Source: Roseicyclus amphidinii
GTDB lineage: Bacteria > Pseudomonadota > Alphaproteobacteria > Rhodobacterales > Rhodobacteraceae
Assembly: GCF_030163755.1 (NCBI RefSeq)
Contig: NZ_JASJOE010000010.1
Coordinates: 17,717-81,716 of the forward strand
Direction of reading: 5' to 3'
Length of the DNA stretch: 64,000 nucleotides
Shown piece after piece: positions 16,426-24,980 of the stretch; positions within the stretch are counted from its first letter, which is position 1, and the number at the start of each line of letters is the position of its first letter. The translations under genes and the position numbers were made by a program. Under the pieces are notes generated by a model. It was given only the letters and a program-made list of their open reading frames with translations. It did not search any database and was not told the DNA's origin.

Positions 16426-17277
16426 GTGGCAACCGAAAGCACCAACACCGCCGCGACAGAGACCAAGGGCAACGGCAAGATGATCGCCTATGTGCTGATC
16501 GCGGTCGCGGCCGTCCTCTTCGTTCTTGCCTATGCCGACGGCTACGACAGCCTGTCGATTCACCCGATGGACCAGTTCGAGGTCTCGCCGCTTTTCGGGG
16601 GTGACACGGTTCACTGGTATACGCCCACGAACGCGACGCTGTGGATGGGTCTGGCCATCGCGGCCATCGCCGCGCTGATGGTGATGGGCACCAAGGGCCG
16701 CGCCGTGATCCCGTCGCGCAGCCAGTCGATGGCGGAGTTGGCCTATGGCTTCATCCGCAAGATGGTCGAGGATGTCGCCGGCAAGGACGCGCTGCCCTAC
16801 TTCCCCTACATCTTCACGGCGTTCCTGTTCATCCTCTTTGCAAACTTCCTCGCGCTGATCCCGACCAGCTTCTCGCCCACCTCGCACATCGCGGTGACGG
16901 TGATCCTGGCGCTGACGGTCTTCCTCAGCGTGACGGTGATCGGCTTCGTCAAGAACGGCGCAGGCTTCCTGAGCCTGTTCTGGGTGTCCTCGGCGCCGCT
17001 GCCGCTGCGCCCGATCCTTGCCGTGATCGAGGTGATTTCCTACTGCGTGCGCCCCGTCAGCCACTCGGTGCGTCTGGCCGGTGCCGTCATGGCGGGTCAC
17101 GCGGTTCTCAAGGTCTTCGCGGGCTTCGCCGGGGCGCTCGGCCTTGCCGGTATCGCGCCCGTCTTCGGGGTGATCGCCATCTATGGTCTCGAGGTGCTGG
17201 TCGCCGCGATCCAGGCCTACGTGTTCACCATCCTCACCTGCGTCTACCTCAAGGACGCACTGCACCCGCATCACTGA
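16426..17277 (+). CDS. atpB: F0 ATP synthase subunit a
   Basis: The proton-channel subunit of the membrane sector. The GTG at 16426 (AAAAGGGG eight bases upstream) gives 283 residues. [12 protein letters not shown], which normally lies close to the N-terminus, is preceded here by about 35 extra residues with a hydrophobic segment ([19 protein letters not shown]). The essential arginine is in [14 protein letters not shown]. The usual RLxGNM sequence reads RLAGAV, so the conserved asparagine after it is alanine. The C-terminal [19 protein letters not shown] is standard. It lies in the atp operon, with a hairpin between it and atpE. Confidence 0.96.
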   Translation: MATESTNTAATETKGNGKMIAYVLIAVAAVLFVLAYADGYDSLSIHPMDQFEVSPLFGGDTVHWYTPTNATLWMGLAIAAIAALMVMGTKGRAVIPSRSQSMAELAYGFIRKMVEDVAGKDALPYFPYIFTAFLFILFANFLALIPTSFSPTSHIAVTVILALTVFLSVTVIGFVKNGAGFLSLFWVSSAPLPLRPILAVIEVISYCVRPVSHSVRLAGAVMAGHAVLKVFAGFAGALGLAGIAPVFGVIAIYGLEVLVAAIQAYVFTILTCVYLKDALHPHH

Positions 17278-17284
17278 ACGCAGC

Positions 17285-17304
17285 GGTGGGCGGCACTGCC
17301 CACC
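17285..17304 (+). promoter_or_regulatory. Hairpin between atpB and atpE
   Basis: GGTGGGC (17285-17291), loop GGCACT, GCCCACC (17298-17304): a perfect 7-bp stem just after the atpB stop, followed by CTACGG and no U-tract. It is more likely an mRNA processing or stabilising element upstream of the highly translated c-subunit gene than a full terminator. Confidence 0.6.
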
Positions 17305-17344
17305 CTACGGATTTCTCGAACTTCCAACGTAAGGAGATACCATC

Positions 17345-17581
17345 ATGGAAGGCGATATCGCACAACTCGGCCAGTTCGTCGGCGCAGGCATCGCAGGCCT
17401 CGGCGCAGGTCTCGCGGCGCTGGGTGTCGGCAACGTTGCCGGCAACTTCCTCGCAGGCGCGCTGCGCAACCCGTCGGCCGCTGCCGGCCAGACCGCAACG
17501 CTCTTCATCGGCATCGCATTCGCGGAAGCACTGGGGATCTTCTCGTTCCTCGTCGCGCTCCTGCTGATGTTCGCCGTCTGA
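17345..17581 (+). CDS. atpE: F0 ATP synthase subunit c
   Basis: The c-ring subunit: 78 residues forming a helical hairpin. Helix 1 is [17 protein letters not shown], the polar loop is ALRNPSA, and helix 2 is [20 protein letters not shown] with the proton-carrying glutamate at residue 61. AAGGAG lies nine bases before the ATG, a near-ideal Shine-Dalgarno consistent with the many copies needed per complex. The gene is bracketed by RNA hairpins at 17285-17304 and 17619-17650, which could raise its message level relative to neighbours. Confidence 0.98.
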   Translation: MEGDIAQLGQFVGAGIAGLGAGLAALGVGNVAGNFLAGALRNPSAAAGQTATLFIGIAFAEALGIFSFLVALLLMFAV

Positions 17582-17618
17582 TCGACGCCTGAACCTTCAT
17601 CCTTACGTCCGGGGCGCC

Positions 17619-17650
17619 TGCATCATCGCGGGCGCTCCGGTGGGTTTCCG
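17619..17650 (+). promoter_or_regulatory. Hairpin between atpE and atpF'
   Basis: CCGGGGCGCC (17619-17628) can pair with GGCGCTCCGG (17641-17650), ten base pairs with one G-U, around a 12-base loop. It lies downstream of atpE and upstream of the atpF' Shine-Dalgarno (AGGAGG). There is no U-tract. It suits a 3' stabiliser of the atpE message or a partial terminator. Confidence 0.6.
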
Positions 17651-17667
17651 GTTCCAGGAGGACGCAC

Positions 17668-18204
17668 ATGGCTGATGACGCCACCACGGGTGCCGCCGCA
17701 GGCGGTGAGGCTGGCATCCCGCAGCTCGACTTCGCCACCTTCCCCAACCAGATCTTCTGGCTGGTCGTGGCGCTTGTTGCAATCTACTTCATCCTGAGCC
17801 GCGTCGCGCTGCCCCGGATCGCATCGGTTCTGGCCGAGCGTCAGGGCACACTGACCAATGACCTCGCCGCTGCCGAAGACCTCAAGCGGCAGGCCGTCGA
17901 GGCCGAAGAGGCCTACAACAAGGCGCTGGCCGATGCCCGTGCCGAGGCCGCGAAGATCGCCGAGGAGACCCGCGCGGGCATCCAGGCGCAGCTGAACGAG
18001 GCCATCGCCCATGCCGATGCCGAGATCGCTGCGAAATCGGCCGAGAGCGAAGCCCGCATCGCCGAGATCCGCGCCGGCGCGCTGCAAAGCATCGAAGATG
18101 TCGCCCGCGATGTCGCGGCCGACGTGGTCAACGCCGTAGCACCCGGTCAGTCGGTCGATGCCGATGCGCTGGCCGCCGCGGTGTCCGAGCGGGTGAAGGG
18201 GTAA
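17668..18204 (+). CDS. atpG: F0 ATP synthase subunit b' (second b-type subunit)
   Basis: A peripheral-stalk subunit of the b/b' heterodimer found in alphaproteobacteria and phototrophs. The 178 residues consist of a polar N-terminus, one membrane helix ([20 protein letters not shown]) near residue 30, and a long charged coiled coil rich in Ala, Glu and Arg ([20 protein letters not shown]). CCAGGAGG precedes the ATG. It follows atpE after a hairpin-bearing gap and lies four bases upstream of atpF, so the two stalk subunits are co-translated. In other naming schemes this gene is atpX or atpF2. Confidence 0.94.
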   Translation: MADDATTGAAAGGEAGIPQLDFATFPNQIFWLVVALVAIYFILSRVALPRIASVLAERQGTLTNDLAAAEDLKRQAVEAEEAYNKALADARAEAAKIAEETRAGIQAQLNEAIAHADAEIAAKSAESEARIAEIRAGALQSIEDVARDVAADVVNAVAPGQSVDADALAAAVSERVKG

Positions 18205-18208
18205 GACC

Positions 18209-18793
18209 ATGAAAACCAGCCTGACCCTGATCCTGGCGACGGTCGCCGCCACCCCCGCGCTCGCCGCGGAAGAGGGCTACAGCTATCCCAAGGGCCTGTT
18301 CCAGCCGTCGCTCGGGAACACGGACTTCGTCGTTCTGATCGGCTTCCTGCTGTTCATTGCGATCATCTTCTACTTCAACGTCCCCGCGATGCTGGGCGGT
18401 TTGCTGGACAAGCGGGCCGAAGGCATCAAGTCGGACCTCGACGAAGCCCGCGCCCTGCGCGAAGAGGCGCAGACGCTTCTGGCCAGCTACGAGCGCAAGC
18501 AGCGCGAAGTCGCCGACCAGGCGGAGCGGATCGTCGCCCAGGCCAAGGCCGATGCCGAGGCCGCCGCCGAGGAGGCGAAAGCCAACCTCGAGAAGTCGAT
18601 TGCCCGCCGCATGCAGGCCGCCGAGGACCAGATCCAGAGCGCCGAGGACAAGGCCGTGCAATCCGTGCGCAACCGCGCCGTGGAGGTTGCGATTGCCGCG
18701 GCTGCCGCGACGATCGGCAAGAGCATGGCTGCTGCCGATGCCAACAAGCTGATCGACGCCTCGATCGGCGAAGTGGAACGCCGCCTGCACTGA
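18209..18793 (+). CDS. atpF: F0 ATP synthase subunit b
   Basis: The second stalk subunit, 194 residues. The N-terminal stretch SLTLILATVAATPALAAEEG looks like a cleavable signal, as in several Rhodobacteraceae b subunits. A membrane helix (TDFVVLIGFLLFIAIIFYF) follows, then the conserved GGLLDKRAEGIKSDLDEAR and a long coiled coil that docks on F1 delta. It is the last gene of the operon; the rho-independent terminator at about 18820 follows at once. The start four bases after atpF' supports tight coupling. Confidence 0.95.
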   Translation: MKTSLTLILATVAATPALAAEEGYSYPKGLFQPSLGNTDFVVLIGFLLFIAIIFYFNVPAMLGGLLDKRAEGIKSDLDEARALREEAQTLLASYERKQREVADQAERIVAQAKADAEAAAEEAKANLEKSIARRMQAAEDQIQSAEDKAVQSVRNRAVEVAIAAAAATIGKSMAAADANKLIDASIGEVERRLH

Positions 18794-18812
18794 GCGGACG
18801 CAGCGCGACACG

Positions 18813-18846
18813 CATGAAACCCCGGATCGTCGATCCGGGGTTTTTT
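18813..18846 (+). terminator. Rho-independent terminator of the atp operon
   Basis: CCCCGGATC (18820-18828), loop GTC, GATCCGGGG (18832-18840), directly followed by six T. The stem extends with AAA before and TTT after. It is the only canonical hairpin plus U-tract I find in the window, 27 bases after the atpF stop and just before the convergent P1 peptidase gene. Confidence 0.92.
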
Positions 18847-18860
18847 CATGGGTAATGTCC

Positions 18861-19853
18861 TCAGGTGCCGTGGCGCGCGGCCCATGTGGGCATCGGATCG
18901 CCCGGCGCGGCCGCCGCCGAATACACGCCACGCGCGATGGCGCGGGCAAGGCAAAGCGCCGCCATGTGGCCCAGCATCAGCGGTGTGCCGACCGGGTCGG
19001 CGAGCGGGCGCGCGCCCGTGGCCGCGGCAAAGACAAGGTCGCCGTCCATCGGCGTATGGCTGGGCCAGATCGCGCGGGCCATGCCGTCGTGGGCGGCCAC
19101 GGCCATGCGCGTCGCCTGTGCCTGCGTCAGGGCGGCATCGGTGGCCACGATGGCGATGGTGGTGTTGCGGCTGTCGCCGCCCTTGACCGGCGGCACCGCG
19201 GTCGGGTCGAAGGCCGCGGCCGGGCCGAGGCCGCCGAACTCTCCCTCCATCTCGAAGGGGGCGGCCCAGAACCGTGGCCCTTCGCCCACCGTCACCCGCC
19301 CCAGCGCGTTCACGGCGACCAGTGCGCCCACCGTGTAGCCGTTCCACGTGGCCGAGGCCGAGCCGAGACCGCCTTTCAGATCGGCGATCAGCGCGCCTGT
19401 TCCAGCGCCTTCCGAGCCGAGTGTGAACCCCTCTGCCGCGGCTCCAAGCGCCTCGCGCCCCAGCCGTTTGTAGGGGTTCTCGGGCCAATCCTTGTCGCCG
19501 CCGTTGATCAGGTCGAACAGGATCGCGCCCGGCACGATCGGCACGGTCTGGTCACCCACCGCAAAGCCGCGCCCCTGCGCGCGCAATGCGTCCGCCACGC
19601 CCGAGGCCGCATCGAGGCCGAAGGCCGAGCCGCCCGAAAGGACCAGCGCGTCGGCCTCCTGCACGGTCTTGTCGGGGGCAAGGAGGTCGGTCTCGCGCGT
19701 GCCGGGCGCGCCGCCCATCACGTGAACGGCGGCGGTGAAGGGCCGGTCGCCGACCAGCACGCTCACGCCGGTCTTGATCCGGTCGTCGCGCGCGTTGCCC
19801 ACGCGCAGGCCCGCGACATCGGTGATCAGGTTGCGCGGGCCGGGGCGGATCAT
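18861..19853 (-). CDS. P1 (S58) family peptidase, DmpA/aminopeptidase type
   Basis: A 330-residue member of the P1 family, Ntn-hydrolase-like proteins that self-cleave and can act as D-aminopeptidases or amidases. The N-terminal ITDVAGLRVGNARDD and the central LSGGSAFGLDAASGV are family signatures. The presumed autocleavage and nucleophile site is SRNTTIAIVATDAALT, a threonine-type variant. The ATG at 19853 overlaps the stop of the upstream gene (ATGA). It is last in a minus-strand run of overlapping genes. No signal peptide is seen, so it is probably cytoplasmic; the natural substrate is unknown. Confidence 0.88.
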   Translation of the reverse strand: MIRPGPRNLITDVAGLRVGNARDDRIKTGVSVLVGDRPFTAAVHVMGGAPGTRETDLLAPDKTVQEADALVLSGGSAFGLDAASGVADALRAQGRGFAVGDQTVPIVPGAILFDLINGGDKDWPENPYKRLGREALGAAAEGFTLGSEGAGTGALIADLKGGLGSASATWNGYTVGALVAVNALGRVTVGEGPRFWAAPFEMEGEFGGLGPAAAFDPTAVPPVKGGDSRNTTIAIVATDAALTQAQATRMAVAAHDGMARAIWPSHTPMDGDLVFAAATGARPLADPVGTPLMLGHMAALCLARAIARGVYSAAAAPGDPMPTWAARHGT

Positions 19854-20200
19854 GGCGCGCCCCTGTCTTCGACCATGTGCGGAACGCGCCCGCGCCAGAC
19901 CCCGAGGAAGGGCAGCGCCGCAGTGGGCTGCACGGGGCAGGACAGCCCCGGATAGGCCGCCGGAAGGATCAGGATGATCGTGTTGCGCCCCATGGCCCGC
20001 GCCGCGATATCGTCGGCGGTTTCGGGGTCGAAGCGCGCGCATAGCCGCGTGATCGGCGCGCCGCGGATGACCTCGACATGGGTCAGGTCGAGCGAGGGGC
20101 ACTCGGCCAGCAGCTGCGCGAAAGCGTCGGGTTGGCTGGCGAAATCGCCCGCGTGCACGGTGATGTCGGCGGGCAGGTCGTGGCGCGTCCAGCCGGTCAA
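19850..20200 (-). CDS. Hypothetical protein, TTG start, coupled to SDR and peptidase genes
   Basis: A 116-residue protein I do not recognise. The likely start is a TTG at 20200 in a TTTGA overlap with the SDR stop; no ATG or GTG gives a sensible N-terminus, and the longer open frame reads through the SDR gene. The sequence is mixed alpha/beta (HVEVIRGAPITRLCARF, then GRNTIILILPAAYPGLSC) without membrane helix, signal or clear motif. It overlaps the P1 peptidase start by ATGA, so it sits inside a coupled set of SDR, unknown and peptidase. The G/C-rich third positions fit a real gene. Confidence 0.65.
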   Translation of the reverse strand: MTGWTRHDLPADITVHAGDFASQPDAFAQLLAECPSLDLTHVEVIRGAPITRLCARFDPETADDIAARAMGRNTIILILPAAYPGLSCPVQPTAALPFLGVWRGRVPHMVEDRGAP

Positions 20201-20937
20201 ATGCAGCGCCCCCCGTCCACCTCCAGCGCCGTGCCGGTGATCATGCCGGCCGCGTCCGAGCACAGGAAGGCCGCGGCCTCGCCCATGTCCTGCGGCGTGG
20301 AGAAGCGCCCCAGCGGGATGGTCGAGAGGAACTTCGCCCGCATCTCGGGCGTGTCCTCGCCCATGAAACTGGCGAGCAACGGGGTTTCGCCCGCCACCGG
20401 GCAAAGCGCGTTCACGCGGATGCCGTGGGGGGCCAGCTCGACCGCCATGGTCTTGGTCGCGGTCACCATCCAGCCTTTGCTGGCGTTATACCAGTTCAGC
20501 CGGGGCCGCGGCGACAGCCCCGCGGTCGAGGCGATGTTGAGGAACGCGCCTGCACCCGCCGCCTTCATCCCCGGCACGATCTCCCGCGCGGTCAGGTAGA
20601 CGGATTTCGCGTTCACGGCGAGGACGCGGTCGAACTCCTCTTCCGTCACCTCCTCCATCGGTTTCGGCAGATGGGTGATGCCCGCGTTGTTCACCAGCAC
20701 GTCGATCCGGCCCCAGCTCGCCCGCGCCGCCTCGGCCATGGCTGCGACCGATGCGCCGTTGGCGACGTCCACGACCTGCGCCATTCCGCCGATCTCTTCC
20801 GCGACGGCGGTGGCGGCGCTCTCGTTGATGTCGGCCACCATCACCTGCGCGCCCTCGCGCGCGAAGATCCGCGCGATCCCCGCGCCGAAGCCCGAACCCG
20901 CGCCAGTCACGATGGCCGTCTTGCCCTCAAGCGTCAT
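20197..20937 (-). CDS. SDR family oxidoreductase (3-ketoacyl reductase-like)
   Basis: A classical short-chain dehydrogenase of 246 residues. The NAD(P) site is TGAGSGFGAGIA near residue 11, with NNAGI after strand 4 and the catalytic triad Ser plus YxxxK in NWYNASKG. An aspartate after beta-2 (VMVADINES) suggests NAD rather than NADP preference. The substrate is unknown; the C-terminal TGTALEVDGGRCI is typical of FabG-like and glucose/ribitol dehydrogenase-like members. It overlaps the thioesterase gene by 11 bases and is followed by a TTG-started ORF sharing its stop. Confidence 0.92.
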   Translation of the reverse strand: MTLEGKTAIVTGAGSGFGAGIARIFAREGAQVMVADINESAATAVAEEIGGMAQVVDVANGASVAAMAEAARASWGRIDVLVNNAGITHLPKPMEEVTEEEFDRVLAVNAKSVYLTAREIVPGMKAAGAGAFLNIASTAGLSPRPRLNWYNASKGWMVTATKTMAVELAPHGIRVNALCPVAGETPLLASFMGEDTPEMRAKFLSTIPLGRFSTPQDMGEAAAFLCSDAAGMITGTALEVDGGRCI

Positions 20938-21349
20938 TGCCCTGTTCCTCCCTCAGGCTGTCCAGCGCCGCGCGCAGCTCCTCGGGCATGGGCAGCGCCT
21001 GCCGTGCCTCGAGGTCGAAATAGACCGAGACATTCTCGGCCTGAAACACGGTCGCGCCATCGCCCATGCGGATCATGCGATGCCCGAAGCGCGCCGATTT
21101 GGTGCCCACATGCAGCACGCGGCTTTCGATGGTGAAGACCTCGCCCGCCAGCATCTCGGACCGGTAATCGGCCTCGATATGCGCGGCGACGAAAGAGCGC
21201 CGCGTCGCGTCGATCTCGCGGCGGCCAAGGCCCGCGGCGGCCTGCAGCGCGAACATCGCGTCCGAGACCGCGTCGATATAGGCGGCCACGTTCATGTGGC
21301 CGAGGATGTCGCAATCGCGTGGTGCCACGGGGCGGCGGAGCGTCTGCAT
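20927..21349 (-). CDS. Acyl-CoA thioesterase, hotdog-fold (4HBT family)
   Basis: A 140-residue single hotdog domain. The 4-hydroxybenzoyl-CoA thioesterase-like motif DCDILGHMNVAAYIDAVSDA, with the catalytic aspartate position, is near the N-terminus, followed by HIEADYRSEML and RMIRMGDGATVFQAE. The ATG at 21349 is chosen because upstream residues belong to the preceding membrane gene in another frame. It overlaps the SDR gene, suggesting a common acyl-CoA or ketoacyl pathway, but no pathway-specific enzyme is present to name it. Confidence 0.88.
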   Translation of the reverse strand: MQTLRRPVAPRDCDILGHMNVAAYIDAVSDAMFALQAAAGLGRREIDATRRSFVAAHIEADYRSEMLAGEVFTIESRVLHVGTKSARFGHRMIRMGDGATVFQAENVSVYFDLEARQALPMPEELRAALDSLREEQGNDA

Positions 21350-21353
21350 CGTG

Positions 21354-21905
21354 TCAGCCCCGCGCCATGTCGATGGTCCGCGCGCGCCGCATCGGCCAAA
21401 AGGCGACAAGCGCACCGAGCCCGCCGGCAAGGTAGCTTGCGTCATGCATGAAGCCCGCGCGCAGGAAATCGCGGCGCGCGACGCCCTCGGGCGGCTCGAG
21501 GTAGCCGTCGAGAAGCCCCGTTGCCTCCACCGCGATGCCGCCGACAAGCCCCGCCAGCGCGGCGAAGGTGGCCAGCACCAGCACAAGCCCGATCGCCCCG
21601 ATCCCGGCGGCGAGGTAGCTTTGCGGTTTCGGCACGGCGAATAGGCCATAGAGGAAGGCGGGCAGCGCGACGGCGGCGCCCATCCACCAGCTTGCCATCG
21701 CGCCGACCTGCGCCGCGCCGATCCTTGGGGCGGTGCCTTGGGCGATGCCGAACTGGTCGAATTTCAGGCTCAGGAAATAGTCGGGGCCGACGGTATAGCT
21801 CAGCTGGTTGTGCAGCGCGCCGAAGATGGCGGCCGAGAGCGCGGCCAGCGCGATCAGCAGGAAGAAGGTGGGGAATTTTCCAAGGCGCATGGCCGCTCCG
21901 GTCAT
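21354..21905 (-). CDS. Conserved integral membrane protein of unknown function
   Basis: About 180 residues with four predicted membrane segments: FFLLIALAALSAAIFGALHN, ASWWMGAAVALPAFLYGLFA, AGIGAIGLVLVLATFAALAG and DASYLAGGLGALVAFWP. The first loop, LHNQLSYTVGPDYFLSLKFDQFG, is the hallmark of a widespread uncharacterised family, so this is not an orphan. Starts at 21905 or 21890 are both possible; the second (MRLGKFPTFF) looks more like a membrane-insertion N-terminus. The thioesterase gene follows after four bases, so the two probably share an mRNA. Confidence 0.72.
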   Translation of the reverse strand: MTGAAMRLGKFPTFFLLIALAALSAAIFGALHNQLSYTVGPDYFLSLKFDQFGIAQGTAPRIGAAQVGAMASWWMGAAVALPAFLYGLFAVPKPQSYLAAGIGAIGLVLVLATFAALAGLVGGIAVEATGLLDGYLEPPEGVARRDFLRAGFMHDASYLAGGLGALVAFWPMRRARTIDMARG

Positions 21906-21950
21906 CTGGTTTCGTTCAGCCTAGCGGGGGCCGCGGGGGGCGTCCATCGC

Positions 21951-23396
21951 TCAGCCGTGATGGGCGGCGACGGTCTTGAGGCTGGTGAAGGCATAGAGCG
22001 CCTCGAACCCCTTCTCGCGGCCATGGCCCGACAGACCCGTGCCGCCGAAGGGCAGCTCCACCCCGCCCGCGGCCCCGTAGTTGTTGAGAAACACCTGCCC
22101 CGCGCGCAGGCGTTTGGCCAGCCGCATCTGGCGGCTTCCGTCGCGGGACCAGACCGAGGCGACGAGGCCATAGGGCGTGCCGTTGGCGATGCGGATGGCG
22201 TCGTCCTCGTCCTCGAAGGGCAGGATGATCTGGACGGGGCCGAAGATCTCTTCCTGCGCAAGCGGGTGGTCGGGGCCGGGGCCTGCGATGAGGGCGGGGG
22301 CGATGTAGTGGCCGCCCTCGGGCAGACCCTCGGCCAGTTGCCCGCGCGCGAGGATATGGGCCGGATCGGCCATGGCGAGGTATCGCTCGACGATGCCTTT
22401 CTGCCGGGCTGAGATCAGGGGCCCGGTGCGAAGGTCGGCCATGGCGGGCCCGGTGGTGAGGGCGCGATAGGCCGCGGCCATCCGCTCGCAAACCTCGGCG
22501 TAGATGGACCGTTCCACGAGGATGCGAGAGGAGGCCGAACAGGTCTGCCCGGCGTTCTGGATGCCCGCGTTGACAAGGAACGGGAGCGCCGCGTCGAGGT
22601 CCGCGTCGGCAAAAACCAGCTGCGGAGACTTCCCGCCCAGCTCAAGCGTGACCGGCACCACGTTTTCGGCGGCGGCGGCTTGCACCTTGCGCCCCGTGGC
22701 GACCGAGCCGGTGAAGCTCAGGTGCCGCACCCCCGGATGCGCGGTCAGCGCCGCGCCCGCCTCGAGCCCGAGGCCGGGCACCACGTTCAGAGCGCCCGCG
22801 GGCAGGCCCGCCTGATGCGCCAGATCGGCGAAGGCCAGCGCGGTCAGGCAAGCCTCTTCCGCCGGCTTCAGGACACAGGCGTTCCCGGTGGCCAGCGCCG
22901 CGCCGACGGAACGCCCGATGATCTGCATCGGGTAGTTCCAGGGCACGATATGGCCGGTGACGCCATGCGGCTCGCGCAGGGTGTAGACGGTGAAACCGTT
23001 CTGGAACGGGATCGTTTCGCCCATCAGCTTGTCGGCGGCACCTGCGTAGAACTCGCAATAGCGCGCCAGCGCGATCACGTCGTTGCGCGCCTGTGTCAGG
23101 GGCTTGCCGACGTCCGTCGCCTCCATCTCGGCAAGCTGGTCGATGTGCTCGAGGACAAGCTGCCCGAGCCGGGCGAGGATGCGGCCACGCTCGAAGGCAG
23201 GCATTGCGCCCCAATCGCCCGCTAGCGCGGCTTCGGCTGCGGTGACGGCGGCGTCGATGTCGGCGGCGGTGCCGCGGGCGATGCGGGCGACCTCGGCCCC
23301 GGTCGAGGGGTCGATGACGGGCAGCGTCTCGCCGCTGGCGCAGGGCTGCCAGTGTCCGCCGATGAAGATGCGGGAGGGATCGAACCAGGGTGTCAT
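21951..23396 (-). CDS. NAD(P)-dependent aldehyde dehydrogenase
   Basis: A class I/II-type aldehyde dehydrogenase of 481 residues. The NAD site is IVPWNYPMQII (about 150-160). The general base is Glu252 in LELGGKSPQL, the catalytic thiol is Cys286 in NAGQTCSASSR, and EEIFGPV precedes the C-terminus. The overall pattern resembles betaine- and gamma-aminobutyraldehyde dehydrogenases. The gene starts inside the stop of the ABC ATPase gene (ATGA), so oxidation of an imported compound, or of an aldehyde derived from it, is a reasonable guess. The substrate cannot be read from the sequence. Confidence 0.93.
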   Translation of the reverse strand: MTPWFDPSRIFIGGHWQPCASGETLPVIDPSTGAEVARIARGTAADIDAAVTAAEAALAGDWGAMPAFERGRILARLGQLVLEHIDQLAEMEATDVGKPLTQARNDVIALARYCEFYAGAADKLMGETIPFQNGFTVYTLREPHGVTGHIVPWNYPMQIIGRSVGAALATGNACVLKPAEEACLTALAFADLAHQAGLPAGALNVVPGLGLEAGAALTAHPGVRHLSFTGSVATGRKVQAAAAENVVPVTLELGGKSPQLVFADADLDAALPFLVNAGIQNAGQTCSASSRILVERSIYAEVCERMAAAYRALTTGPAMADLRTGPLISARQKGIVERYLAMADPAHILARGQLAEGLPEGGHYIAPALIAGPGPDHPLAQEEIFGPVQIILPFEDEDDAIRIANGTPYGLVASVWSRDGSRQMRLAKRLRAGQVFLNNYGAAGGVELPFGGTGLSGHGREKGFEALYAFTSLKTVAAHHG

Positions 23397-24970
23397 GCTT
23401 GGGCCTCCGTCAGGTCGGGGAGCCGCGGGGCGGCGGCGAGGAGTTGGCGGGTGTAGGGGTGCGCGGGGGCGTCGAAGACCGCTTCGGTCGGCCCCTCCTC
23501 GACGATCTCACCCGATTGCATGACCAGAACGCGGTCGGTGATGGCGCGGACCACGGTCAGGTCGTGGGAGATGAAGAGGTAGGAGAGGCCGAACGCGTCC
23601 TGCAACTCGGCCAGCAGGTCGAGGATGCGGGCGCGCACCGAGACATCGAGCGCCGAGACGGCCTCGTCCAGCACCAAGATGCGGGGCCGGGTGATGAGGG
23701 CGCGGGCGATGGCGATGCGCTGGCGCTGACCGCCCGAGAACTCGTGCGGATACTTGGCCATGTCATCGGGCGAGAGATGGACGGCGCGCAGCGCCTCGGC
23801 CACGCGGGCGCGGCGGTCTTCGCCCTTGGGCGCGTCGGTCAACAGGTGGAAGGGCTCGGCGACCAGGCGCTCGACGCGCCAGCGGGGGTTGAAGCTGCCG
23901 TAGGGGTCCTGGAACACCACCTGGATACCGGCGCGCAGCTCCGGCGGCATGACCGGCACGATGGAGCGCCCGAAGAGCCGGATGTCGCCGCCCTGCACGG
24001 GGTCGAGCCCGAGAATGGCACGCGTCAGCGTGGACTTGCCGCAGCCGCTTTCACCCACAAGGCCCAGGCTTTCGCCCTTGTGCAGCTCGAAGCTGACGCC
24101 TTTCACGGCTTCGACCGGCGGGCCGCGGCGGAAGCCCTGGCGCGGGCCGGGGTAGTGGCGGTGGACGCTCTCGACGGCCAGCAGCGGCTCGGGCGCGCCC
24201 TGTGGCGCACGGTCGGGCGCGTGGGAGGAGGCGGCGAAAAGCGCACGGGTGTAGGGGTGGCGACGCTCGGCCAGCACCTGCGCGGTCGGGCCGGTTTCGA
24301 CGATCTCGCCCCGGTTCATCACCGCGATGCAGTCGGCCATGTCGGCGACCACGGCAAGGTCATGGGTGATGACGAGAAGCGACATGCCTTCCTCGGCCAC
24401 GAGGTCTTTCAGGAGGTCGAGGATCTGCGCCTGTGTCGTGACGTCGAGCGCGGTGGTCGGCTCGTCCGCGATCAGCAGGCGCGGATGGAGCGCGATGGCG
24501 GCGGCGATGCAAACGCGCTGACGCTGCCCGCCGCTCAGCTCATGGGGGTAACGGTCGAGCGCGACATGGGACAGGCCCACGCGGTCGAGACGGTCGCGGG
24601 CGATGCGGCGGGCTTGCGCGCCCTTGGCCTTGCCGTGGATCGTCAGCGTCTCGGCCACCTGGTCGCCGATGGTCTGCACGGGGTTCAGCGCCGTCATCGG
24701 CTCCTGGAAGATCATGGCGATGTCACTGCCGCGCAGGCGGCAGAGATCGGGCTCGGAAAGGGTCAGCAGGTCGGTGCCGTCGAGCCGCGCTGCGCCGGTT
24801 GTCTCGGCACCGCGGGGCAGGAGGCCCATCAGCGCCAGCGCGGTCATCGACTTGCCCGAGCCGCTTTCGCCGACGAGGCCGAAGATCTCGCCCGGCGTGA
24901 TCTTCAGCGTCACCGCGCGCAGGATAGGGGTGCCGTGGATCGACAGCGACAGGCGGTCGAGCGAGATCAT
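23393..24970 (-). CDS. Peptide-type ABC transporter, double ATP-binding protein (DppD-DppF fusion)
   Basis: A 525-residue protein carrying two complete nucleotide-binding domains of the oligopeptide/nickel class. The first has Walker A GESGSGKS (34-41) and signature LSGGQRQRV. The second has Walker [10 protein letters not shown] near residue 305 and signature FSGGQRQRI. Each is followed by the family C-terminal segment ([10 protein letters not shown] and [10 protein letters not shown]). One polypeptide would supply both ATPases. The ATG at 24970 follows GGGGGCG, directly next to a palindrome. The last gene of the operon, an aldehyde dehydrogenase, overlaps its stop. Confidence 0.94.
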   Translation of the reverse strand: MISLDRLSLSIHGTPILRAVTLKITPGEIFGLVGESGSGKSMTALALMGLLPRGAETTGAARLDGTDLLTLSEPDLCRLRGSDIAMIFQEPMTALNPVQTIGDQVAETLTIHGKAKGAQARRIARDRLDRVGLSHVALDRYPHELSGGQRQRVCIAAAIALHPRLLIADEPTTALDVTTQAQILDLLKDLVAEEGMSLLVITHDLAVVADMADCIAVMNRGEIVETGPTAQVLAERRHPYTRALFAASSHAPDRAPQGAPEPLLAVESVHRHYPGPRQGFRRGPPVEAVKGVSFELHKGESLGLVGESGCGKSTLTRAILGLDPVQGGDIRLFGRSIVPVMPPELRAGIQVVFQDPYGSFNPRWRVERLVAEPFHLLTDAPKGEDRRARVAEALRAVHLSPDDMAKYPHEFSGGQRQRIAIARALITRPRILVLDEAVSALDVSVRARILDLLAELQDAFGLSYLFISHDLTVVRAITDRVLVMQSGEIVEEGPTEAVFDAPAHPYTRQLLAAAPRLPDLTEAQA

Positions 24971-24980
24971 GCCGCGCCCC

